Shown: one piece after another, positions 1 through 5,205 of the stretch
Position numbering within the stretch: the first letter of the stretch is position 1
Layout of the letters: each line of letters starts with the position of its first letter
Origin: Clostridia bacterium
GTDB lineage: Bacteria; Bacillota; Clostridia; Oscillospirales; CAG-272
Reading direction: 5' to 3'
Assembly (NCBI GenBank): GCA_900753295.1
Contig: CAADYQ010000097.1
Location: forward strand, 1-7,389
DNA length: 7,389 nucleotides
Position numbers and translations under genes: made by a program
Notes under the pieces: generated by a model
Seen by the model: only the letters and a program-made list of their open reading frames with translations
What the model was told of the DNA's origin: nothing
Database searches by the model: none

Positions 1-138
1 AAACAAAATTGTATTGTTGTCTTCACCACGATTGTCGGCAGAAGCAAATCTGTCAGCCTTCCCATGTCTGGGAAGGTGGCGCGCGGAGCGCGTCGGATGA
101 GGAGGGCAATTGATGGATTTTGCGTAAGCAAAATCTTC
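1..138 (+). repeat. Dispersed palindromic repeat, left copy
   Basis: This is a non-coding structured repeat whose inverted copy lies at 7039-7178. It contains three stem-loops. The first has 8-bp arms CCTTCCCA (57-64) and TGGGAAGG (69-76) around a TGTC loop. The second is a GCGC-rich stem around GGA (about 78-93). The third has arms GATTTTGC (116-123) and GCAAAATC (128-135) around GTAA. A CGGATGAGGAGG segment joins the second and third. The two copies match closely by eye. In the third hairpin the bases differ between copies but pairing is largely kept. The window starts inside the element, so its left limit is unknown. It resembles the MITE- or REP-like intergenic repeats found in many clostridial genomes. 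I see no transposase and no ORF in it. Confidence 0.85.
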
Positions 139-167
139 ATTATTATCCCATGTAGAAAATAAAAAAT

Positions 168-207
168 AAAAAAAAACAGAGAGCAGGTGTGAATCTGCTC
201 TCTGTTT
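168..207 (-). terminator. Rho-independent terminator for minus-strand transcription
   Basis: The arms at 174-186 and 195-207 pair perfectly over 13 bp, with core CAGAGAGCAG, around an 8-nt loop. Read on the minus strand, the stem is followed by an unbroken run of U (complement of 168-176) and then more U-rich sequence. On the plus strand it is followed only by TTTATAGG, so minus-strand use is preferred. It starts 10 bp after the stop of the short ORF remnant at 217-294. It is also the first strong terminator downstream of the lipoprotein gene, so it probably ends the kinase-gyrA-lipoprotein transcription unit. Confidence 0.88.
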
Positions 208-216
208 ATAGGTTTG

Positions 217-294
217 TTACTCCATTTTCTGAAGTAACTTAAGACGTGGCGTTTGATATAAATCTGTATCCACATCACCGACAAGCCACTTCAT
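217..294 (-). pseudogene. Short ORF, possible 3' remnant of a lost gene
   Basis: An ATG-initiated ORF of 25 residues (begins MKWLVGDVDTD, ends LLQKME) stops 10 bp before the terminator at 168-207, the spacing expected for a genuine gene end. There is no Shine-Dalgarno sequence before the ATG. The frame is closed by a stop four codons upstream of the ATG. Other minus-strand frames between 295 and 390 are broken by stops. The simplest reading is the degraded tail of a gene that once owned the terminator. It could instead be a chance ORF or a very small peptide gene. I do not recognise the family. Confidence 0.25.
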
Positions 295-390
295 GTTCTG
301 ATGTCACTAAAGACGCATAGTAGATATGACCCTGTACTCGCTTCACGGTCGGGGTATGAAGCTACAAATTTGCAGAAACGTCACCCGAGT

Positions 391-1269
391 TCAATAGGTA
401 GGTGTGTCGAGGCGCCATTCGTTGTTCTGACGAACAAAGGTGAGCTGCTTTTTCTTCTTTGCGACCTTGATCTCAAGCGTGTCGTAGTCAAGATAGCGAC
501 CCTCGGCTTCGATCTCGACCGTTACACGGTTCCGCTTGCTTGAACGCAGAACGCGCATAGTGGAGACATCGTACTTCGTCTGCTCGGTGAAAAGCGGCGT
601 GTACTCGTTGGACTTGAGGAAAAACGTCGTCTTGCCGCTTTCGTCAGCCATGTAGCGGGCGCGCACAAGACCTATCCCGTCGGCGGCAATGCCGTCAAAC
701 ATCGCGGGGTAAACGGCTTCAAGGTATTCACGAGAATATACTTTTTCAGCAGCCGCCTTTATGTCGTCAACGCTCTGATAGGCACAGTCGTCGCGCACAT
801 AGTCGTAGTAAACGGGAGAGCTCTCGTCGTAGATCGCAGCCCCCTCCGGCTCGGTGTACTCGGTGGGATAGTAGTAGTCGTTCCCCTTGCTGTAAACATA
901 GCCCGCCTCGGGAGCGCCGTCAAAGGTGCGCACCGAGAGGTATTTGTTCACGTGCTCGGCATTGTCGTAGTATTTGAGGATCATCCCCGCCTCGGGATCG
1001 TCGTAGTAGATGTAGTAGGTGCCGCTCGCTTCGTCGTAGGACATGGTCCCGCCGAGCGCCGAGCGCTCGTAGACCGGCAGCCCCGCGCCGAAGAAAATGT
1101 CGTTTATCTCGCGCGAAGCATCGATAAGGGCGGTAAAATCAGCCCTTACCGATTCGATGTCCGGCGCCTGACCGCCGCAGGATGCCATAAGCATCGCCGC
1201 GGCAAGCAGAACGGCGACCAACATACACGTTTTTTTCAGTATGGTATAAGCTTTTTCATTTAACGACAT
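391..1269 (-). CDS. Predicted lipoprotein of unknown function
   Basis: A 292-residue protein with a lipoprotein signal peptide: a basic N-terminus (K12-K13), a hydrophobic core (about 16-28) and a lipobox-like MASC with the lipidated cysteine at residue 31. The mature part should be anchored on the outer face of the cell membrane. It is rich in Tyr, Asp and Glu, with Tyr-rich strands such as GTYYIYYDDPEAG and NDYYYPTEY, and it ends in WRLDTPTY. This fits a small secreted beta-rich domain, but I do not recognise the family and assign no function. The ATG is preceded by an AGGT about 8 nt upstream, a weak ribosome binding site. The gene lies 97 bp downstream of gyrA on the same strand with no terminator or obvious -10 box between them, so co-transcription with gyrA is likely. 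Confidence 0.8.
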   Translation of the reverse strand: MSLNEKAYTILKKTCMLVAVLLAAAMLMASCGGQAPDIESVRADFTALIDASREINDIFFGAGLPVYERSALGGTMSYDEASGTYYIYYDDPEAGMILKYYDNAEHVNKYLSVRTFDGAPEAGYVYSKGNDYYYPTEYTEPEGAAIYDESSPVYYDYVRDDCAYQSVDDIKAAAEKVYSREYLEAVYPAMFDGIAADGIGLVRARYMADESGKTTFFLKSNEYTPLFTEQTKYDVSTMRVLRSSKRNRVTVEIEAEGRYLDYDTLEIKVAKKKKQLTFVRQNNEWRLDTPTY

Positions 1270-1310
1270 GTTTTTTTACCTGTTTGTTGGGTTTGAATTT
1301 CGGAAGGACC

Positions 1311-1351
1311 GACCGTCAGATTGACCGTCAGATTGACCGTCAGATTGACCG
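1311..1351. repeat. 12-bp tandem repeat between gyrA and the lipoprotein gene
   Basis: The unit GACCGTCAGATT is repeated three times without change (1311-1322, 1323-1334, 1335-1346), followed by a partial fourth copy (GACCG). The unit junctions create the small palindrome TGAC-C-GTCA. The array lies in the 97-bp gap between the gyrA stop and the lipoprotein start. It could be a regulator-binding array or simply a replication-slippage repeat. It has no U tract and does not look like a terminator. Confidence 0.9.
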
Positions 1352-1366
1352 CCACCGCGCGCAGTG

Positions 1367-3928
1367 TTATTCTTCGCTCTCGTCCTCGTCCATGTCCGCG
1401 GGGTCGATAAGATGAGCGTCTGCTTTCACATCCTCATCGGCAGGAGCGCCCTCAATCTCGCCGGAGGGAGTAGGCTCGCTCGATTCCGGCTCTGTCGGAA
1501 GGGTCGTGCAGCTCACGAGCGACTGCCCGTCCGCCATTCTCATCACGATAACGCCGGCGGCGCTGCGCGAATATACCGGGATGTCCTTCACCGGCGTGCG
1601 GATTATCGTGCCGGAATCGGTGATGAGCATAAGGTCGTCATCGTCCGAAGCCGCCGCGATGCCGGCAAGCCTGCCCGTGCGGTCGGAAACATTGTGGCAT
1701 ACAACGCCGAAGCCGCCGCGTTTCTTCATAAGTCTGAAATCGTCAAAGTCTGTGCGCTTGCCAAAGCCCTTTTCGGTCACGGTAACGAGCTTCTTCGTAT
1801 CGTCAACGGATGCGACGCCGCAAACATAGTCTCCCTCACGCAGACGGATACCTATAACGCCGCGGGCTGTGCGTCCCATCGTGCGCGCGCCACTCTCGCT
1901 GAATTTCACGGCGCAACCGTCGGCAGTGGCGATTATAATGTCGCTCTCGCCGTGCGTCAGCATTACCGACACAAGCTCGTCGCCCTCGTCAAGACCAATG
2001 GCGATCTTTCCGCCGCGGCGCTGATATTCGTATTCGGAAAGCAGGGTGCGCTTTATAATGCCGTTTTTCGTCACCATGGTGAGATATTTCTTATCGCTGC
2101 CCTCAAAGCCGTCGATGCCGATGACGGCAGTGATCTTCTCGCCCGGTACCAATTCAAGGATGTTGACGATGTTGGAACCCTTGGCGGTGCGTCCCGCCTC
2201 GGGTATCATGTACGCCTTGCGCATATGCACCTTGCCGGTGTTGGTGAACATCATAAGGTAGGAATGGCTGTTCATGACCATCACGCGCTCGATAAAGTCC
2301 TCATCCTTTGTGGACATACCGATGATGCCCTTGCCGCCGCGGCGCTGCGCGGTGTAGGTGTCGGCAGGCTGACGCTTGATGTATCCCGTGTGGCTTATTG
2401 TGATAACGCAGTCGTGCTTTTCGATAAGATCCTCAAGCACTATGTCGTCAGCAGCCTCAACTATCTCGGTCCTGCGGGGATCTGAATAGCGGTCCTTTAT
2501 CTCGGTCATCTCGTCGTGTATGATCTGCTTTACCTTGCCCATATCGCCGAGTATGCCCTCAAGCTCCTTTATGACTCCGTAGATCCTTGTAAGCTCCGCC
2601 TCGACCTTTTCGCGCTCCATGCCGGTAAGTCTGCCGAGCGTCATGTCAACTATCGCCTGCGCCTGAGCGTCGGAGAGGGAATAGCGCTCGATGAGCCTTG
2701 TCTTTGACTCGGGTATAGACGGAGAGGATTTCATTATCGCAACTATCTCGTCGATGTTGTCTATGGCTATCTTGTAGCCCTCAAAAATGTGCGCGCGCTG
2801 GCGTGCCTTTTCAAGGTCGAATTTCGTGCGGTTGATGATGATGGATTCCTGATGCGCAATGTACGCGTCAAGGATGGCGGTGAGCGGAAGGACCTTCGGC
2901 TCGCCGTCAAGGAGCGCCAGCATATTCACGGCGCAGGTGTCCTGAAGCTGCGTGTATTTGTAAAGCTGATTGAGGATGACCTGTGCGTTCGCATCGCGGC
3001 GGTAGCCTATGATTATCTTCATACCGTTTCTGCCCGACTCGTCGCGCAGCTCGGTGATGCCCTCAACGCGCTTTTCCTTTACAAGATTCGCTATCGACTC
3101 GCAAAGCAGGCTCTTATTGACGCCGTAAGGGATCTCGGTAACAACTATGCGGTGCTTTTCTTCCTCAATATTGGCGCGCGCGCGGACCATTATCCTGCCC
3201 TTGCCGGTCAGATAAGCCTCGCGTATGCCGTTCACGCCGTAGATGATGGCGGAGGTGGGGAAGTCCGGACCCTTTATATACTGCATAAGATCGTTCACCG
3301 TGCTTTCGGGGTTATCCATGCGGTAAAGCGTCGCGTCTATCACCTCGCCGAGATTGTGAGGCGGAATGTTGGTCGCCATACCTACCGCAATACCCACCGT
3401 GCCGTTTACGAGCAGGTTGGGGAAGCGGGAGGGAAGCACCGTCGGCTCGACCAGCTTGTTGTCGAAGTTGCGCATCATGGGCACGACCTCTTTGTCGATG
3501 TCGCGAAGCATCTCGTCGGATATCTTGGAAAGTCTCGCCTCGGTATAACGGTAAGCGGCAGCGCCGTCGCCGTCGATGGAGCCGAAGTTACCGCTGCCTT
3601 CTATAAGCGGACAGCGAAGGGAGAAATCCTGCGCCATGCGCACCATAGTGCCGTACACGGCGGCGTCGCCGTGCGGATGATAACGACCGAGCACGATACC
3701 GACTGTCGTTGCCGACTTGCGGAAGGGCTTGTCGTGCGTGAGGTGATCCTCATACATTGCCCAAAGTATGCGGCGCTGGCCGGGCTTCATGCCGTCGCGC
3801 ACATCGGGCAGAGCGCGCGAGGTGATAACGGACATGGAATATTCGATAAAGGATTGCTTCAGCTCATGCTCCATACCGATATTTACGATTTTCTGATCCT
3901 TAAATGTCAGGTCCCTTTTTGTTTCCAC
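1367..3928 (-). CDS. gyrA: DNA gyrase subunit A
   Basis: The 853-residue breakage-reunion subunit of DNA gyrase. With GyrB it introduces negative supercoils using ATP. The N-terminal part shows RALPDVRDGMKPGQRRIL (39-56), the HPHGDAAVYG segment (84-93) and the catalytic tyrosine in AAYRYTEAR (Tyr128, equivalent to E. coli Tyr122). The C-terminal DNA-wrapping domain contains the GyrA box QRRGGKG (528-534), which separates GyrA from ParC, and a related QRRGGK (636-641). It ends in an acidic tail (about 812-853). The length is normal for GyrA. The start is GTG, with AAAGG 9 nt upstream; it gives an N-terminus matching other GyrA proteins. Residues equivalent to E. coli Ser83 and Asp87 are Ala89 and Gly93. 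gyrB is not in the window, unlike the usual gyrB-gyrA pair of Bacillota. The gene lies 71 bp downstream of the kinase gene. Confidence 0.97.
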   Translation of the reverse strand: METKRDLTFKDQKIVNIGMEHELKQSFIEYSMSVITSRALPDVRDGMKPGQRRILWAMYEDHLTHDKPFRKSATTVGIVLGRYHPHGDAAVYGTMVRMAQDFSLRCPLIEGSGNFGSIDGDGAAAYRYTEARLSKISDEMLRDIDKEVVPMMRNFDNKLVEPTVLPSRFPNLLVNGTVGIAVGMATNIPPHNLGEVIDATLYRMDNPESTVNDLMQYIKGPDFPTSAIIYGVNGIREAYLTGKGRIMVRARANIEEEKHRIVVTEIPYGVNKSLLCESIANLVKEKRVEGITELRDESGRNGMKIIIGYRRDANAQVILNQLYKYTQLQDTCAVNMLALLDGEPKVLPLTAILDAYIAHQESIIINRTKFDLEKARQRAHIFEGYKIAIDNIDEIVAIMKSSPSIPESKTRLIERYSLSDAQAQAIVDMTLGRLTGMEREKVEAELTRIYGVIKELEGILGDMGKVKQIIHDEMTEIKDRYSDPRRTEIVEAADDIVLEDLIEKHDCVITISHTGYIKRQPADTYTAQRRGGKGIIGMSTKDEDFIERVMVMNSHSYLMMFTNTGKVHMRKAYMIPEAGRTAKGSNIVNILELVPGEKITAVIGIDGFEGSDKKYLTMVTKNGIIKRTLLSEYEYQRRGGKIAIGLDEGDELVSVMLTHGESDIIIATADGCAVKFSESGARTMGRTARGVIGIRLREGDYVCGVASVDDTKKLVTVTEKGFGKRTDFDDFRLMKKRGGFGVVCHNVSDRTGRLAGIAAASDDDDLMLITDSGTIIRTPVKDIPVYSRSAAGVIVMRMADGQSLVSCTTLPTEPESSEPTPSGEIEGAPADEDVKADAHLIDPADMDEDESEE

Positions 3929-3937
3929 GATTCTGTA

Positions 3938-3974
3938 CCTTTCAAAATTTTATCTGTATTTTATTATTAACCAA
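3938..3974 (-). promoter_or_regulatory. Possible gyrA promoter and ribosome binding site
   Basis: On the minus strand TTGGTT (3969-3974) and TAAAAT (3947-3952) are separated by 16 bp and could act as -35 and -10 boxes. The -35 box matches the consensus at only three of six positions. The ribosome binding site AAAGG (3938-3942) lies 9 nt before the GTG start, which would make the leader very short. The Shine-Dalgarno part is firm; the promoter is tentative, since gyrA may be read mainly from the strong kinase promoter. Confidence 0.3.
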
Positions 3975-3979
3975 ATCAT

Positions 3980-3996
3980 GTGGCGGGAAGCGCCAC
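3980..3996 (-). terminator. Weak hairpin after the kinase gene
   Basis: Arms GTGGCG (3980-3985) and CGCCAC (3991-3996) enclose a 5-nt loop, starting 3 bp after the kinase stop codon. On the minus strand no U run follows, so it is a poor intrinsic terminator. It may instead be a 3' stabilising hairpin or a partial attenuator that lets some transcription continue into gyrA. Confidence 0.35.
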
Positions 3997-3999
3997 GCG

Positions 4000-5034
4000 T
4001 CATCTGCCGAGCATGCTCTCAACAGCGCTCCTGTCCGGTATCCGGCTGCCGTCAAGAGTCACCTTCGCGCTGCCCGCGGCAACTGCAAAGCGGAGCGCCG
4101 CAGCGTCGCGCTCGGTGTCGTTTTCGTAAGATTCCGCAAAAAATTCGGAAATATACGCGCCGAGAAAGCTGTCTCCGGCTCCGGCAAAGCCACGCATCGT
4201 CACGCGCGGCGCGGGGCAGAACAAAACCTCGCTCTTGCCCGGCGCGGCGCTTATCGCGCCGGCATCTCCGAGAGTGCAGAGAACTCTCACCGAAAAGAAG
4301 TCGCTTATTTCTCCACACATTTTTGCCGCCTTTTCAAGCTCCGGAAAAGGTTTTCCACGACTTTTTCCCGGGTTTTCCCAAGGGTTTTCCACAGGCTTTA
4401 CACAGCGCCTTGTGTGAAACTCAAGCCCGGATGAAATAAAAAGCTCCTCCGCTTCGCGGTAATTAGGTTTAATAATGTCAGGAAAAGCCTCAATACCCAG
4501 CTTCATCGCCTCTCCGTCACAGTCAATGACACATATCTTGCCTTTTCTGTGCAGTTCAGACACCAAAGAGTTATACACACCCTTTTCCACACCCTGTGGA
4601 ATACTTCCGCACAAACACACAACCCCGGCGCGAGTGTCAAGGAGCGCGCCGAGCAGCGCCTCCGTTTCGGCTGCCGAATACGGTCCCGCGTGCGTATTTA
4701 TCTCGGTACACACGCCGTCTCCGCCTATGATCTTTATGTTCTCGCGCAGTCCGGCAGATGTTTTTACAAAGTAAGATCTTTCAATTTCGCGTCTTACCTC
4801 ATTTTCGAACCATTCGCCGTAAACGCCACCCGAAAACGAGAAAAATTCAACATCTCTGCCGAGGTGTGCTAACATTTTTGCGGCGTTGAGTCCCTTTGAG
4901 CCGGGATCGAGCCGCGATGCCGTGGCACGGTTGAGCGCACCCGGCGTTATGCCGGAATAAAGACAGACCGTGCGATCGACGGCGGGACTCAGCGAGAGCG
5001 CCGCAAAGGCGCATCCGTTTTCGTTTTTCATCAT
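4000..5034 (-). CDS. PfkB-family hexose-phosphate kinase (1-phosphofructokinase/tagatose-6-phosphate kinase type)
   Basis: A cytoplasmic ATP-dependent sugar-phosphate kinase. Counted from the chosen start (344 residues), it shows SPAVDRT (16-22), the sugar-binding PGSKGLNAAKML (44-55, usually GGKG), CGSIPQGV (about 142-149), KPNYREAEEL (189-198), LGDAGA (255-260) and the anion-hole/catalytic GAGDSF (285-290, base Asp288). These fit the FruK/LacC branch of PfkB; the substrate cannot be fixed because no sugar PTS or galactose genes adjoin. A Pro/Gly/Lys-rich segment at 211-232 (VENPWENPGKSRG and flanks) sits between KPNxxE and the next conserved strand, where the family normally has a short linker. 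It makes the protein about 30 residues longer than usual, and it is encoded by DnaA-box-like DNA. The chosen ATG (5034) has GGAGG 7 nt upstream and places the conserved SPAVDRT motif close to the N-terminus, as in relatives. An in-frame ATG at 5085 lacks a ribosome binding site. Confidence 0.85.
   Translation of the reverse strand: MMKNENGCAFAALSLSPAVDRTVCLYSGITPGALNRATASRLDPGSKGLNAAKMLAHLGRDVEFFSFSGGVYGEWFENEVRREIERSYFVKTSAGLRENIKIIGGDGVCTEINTHAGPYSAAETEALLGALLDTRAGVVCLCGSIPQGVEKGVYNSLVSELHRKGKICVIDCDGEAMKLGIEAFPDIIKPNYREAEELFISSGLEFHTRRCVKPVENPWENPGKSRGKPFPELEKAAKMCGEISDFFSVRVLCTLGDAGAISAAPGKSEVLFCPAPRVTMRGFAGAGDSFLGAYISEFFAESYENDTERDAAALRFAVAAGSAKVTLDGSRIPDRSAVESMLGR
4343..4404 (+). promoter_or_regulatory. 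Cluster of DnaA-box-like sites inside the kinase gene (group 1)
   Basis: One perfect TTTTCCACA box (4385-4393), TTTTCCACG (4351-4359), degenerate TTTTCCC sites at 4363 and 4373, and CTTTACACA (4396-4404). Starts fall at 4351, 4363, 4373, 4385 and 4396, that is 10-12 bp apart, close to one DNA turn, all in the same orientation. An inverted GGAAAA (4343-4348) faces the first. The same 9-mer occurs in the presumed origin after dnaA. On the minus strand this stretch encodes the unusual insert of the kinase. DnaA binding is inferred from sequence only. Confidence 0.55.
4571..4603 (+). promoter_or_regulatory. Cluster of DnaA boxes inside the kinase gene (group 2)
   Basis: TTATACACA (4571-4579, one mismatch from TTATCCACA), TTTTCCACA (4583-4591) and inverted TGTGGAATA (4595-4603) start exactly 12 bp apart. 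The last two form an inverted pair with 7-bp arms and a 3-bp centre (4585-4601). This group lies in the conserved SIPQGV...VYNSL coding region of the kinase, so the boxes are accommodated by codon choice rather than by an insertion. Confidence 0.55.
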
Positions 5035-5035
5035 T

Positions 5036-5068
5036 TCACCGCCTCCGTCCGTACAGGCGCGGCGCCAT
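5036..5068 (-). CDS. Possible 10-residue leader ORF before the kinase gene
   Basis: ATG at 5066-5068, reading MAPRLYGRRR, ends in TGA (5036-5038) one base before the kinase ATG. It has its own AAGGAGG, with GGAGG at 5073-5077 and a short 4-nt spacing. Downstream, a second GGAGG (5042-5046) serves the kinase and lies within this ORF. It could couple translation to the kinase, or GGAGG plus ATG may coincide by chance. The in-frame ATG at 5085 for a longer kinase overlaps it in another frame and has no ribosome binding site. Confidence 0.3.
   Translation of the reverse strand: MAPRLYGRRR
5042..5046 (-). promoter_or_regulatory. Ribosome binding site that fixes the kinase start
   Basis: A full GGAGG on the minus strand, 7 nt before the ATG at 5032-5034. 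It favours this start over the upstream in-frame ATG at 5085, whose leader is only AT-rich sequence. Confidence 0.8.
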
Positions 5069-5098
5069 TCCGCCTCCTTAAACATTATTCTATATTAT

Positions 5099-5127
5099 AT
5101 TATATCATATTTCTTCCGTAATGTCAA
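5099..5127 (-). promoter_or_regulatory. Consensus sigma-A promoter of the kinase gene
   Basis: On the minus strand a perfect -35 TTGACA (5122-5127) and a perfect -10 TATAAT (5099-5104) are separated by the ideal 17 bp. Transcription should start near 5092, giving a leader of about 58 nt that contains the small ORF at 5036-5068. Such a full consensus match suggests strong transcription of the kinase, probably running on into gyrA. Confidence 0.9.
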
Positions 5128-5148
5128 AGAAAATCGGCGATTTTTCTT
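5127..5148. promoter_or_regulatory. Palindrome between divergent promoters, candidate shared operator
   Basis: The core AAAATCG-G-CGATTTT is a perfect 7+1+7 palindrome. It extends to AAGAAAATCG on the left and CGATTTTTCTT on the right, with one extra T. It fills the gap between the two divergent -35 boxes (5122-5127 and 5147-5152) and overlaps both by one or two bases, so a bound protein could block both promoters. The binding protein is unknown. Confidence 0.5.
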
Positions 5149-5175
5149 GCATATTTCTTATTTATATGATATAAT
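5147..5175 (+). promoter_or_regulatory. Predicted dnaA promoter
   Basis: -35 TTGCAT (5147-5152) and a perfect -10 TATAAT (5170-5175) with 17 bp between them. The expected start is near 5182, leaving a leader of about 24 nt that contains the AGAGG ribosome binding site (5195-5199), 6 nt before the dnaA ATG. The -35 box is weaker than that of the divergent kinase promoter. No DnaA box was seen between the two genes, where many Bacillota have them. Confidence 0.75.
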
Positions 5176-5205
5176 AATATAAATAAGAGAATTCAGAGGT
5201 CACCG

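Noticed and set aside
266..274. GTATCCACA as a DnaA box
   Set aside because: A single one-mismatch site far from the others; expected by chance.
301..543. Plus-strand ORF of 80 codons
   Set aside because: It overlaps the 3' end of the lipoprotein gene, has no good ribosome binding site and no recognisable features.
1311..1351. CRISPR array
   Set aside because: The units are directly tandem with no spacers; the same holds for the heptamers at 7189-7293.
1364..2485. Long plus-strand ORF over gyrA, and a second at 2789-3970
   Set aside because: Both are antisense to the clear gyrA frame and have no recognisable domains; high-GC codon bias opens the opposite frames.
1367..3928. ParC rather than GyrA
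   Set aside because: A clear GyrA box QRRGGKG and a full C-terminal domain support GyrA.
3904..4439. Two overlapping plus-strand ORFs across the kinase 3' end
   Set aside because: Arg/Ser/His-rich low-complexity products antisense to the conserved kinase frame.
5035..5085. Longer kinase start at 5085
   Set aside because: No ribosome binding site precedes it, and the added residues precede the normal N-terminus of the family; the ATG at 5034 has GGAGG at ideal spacing.
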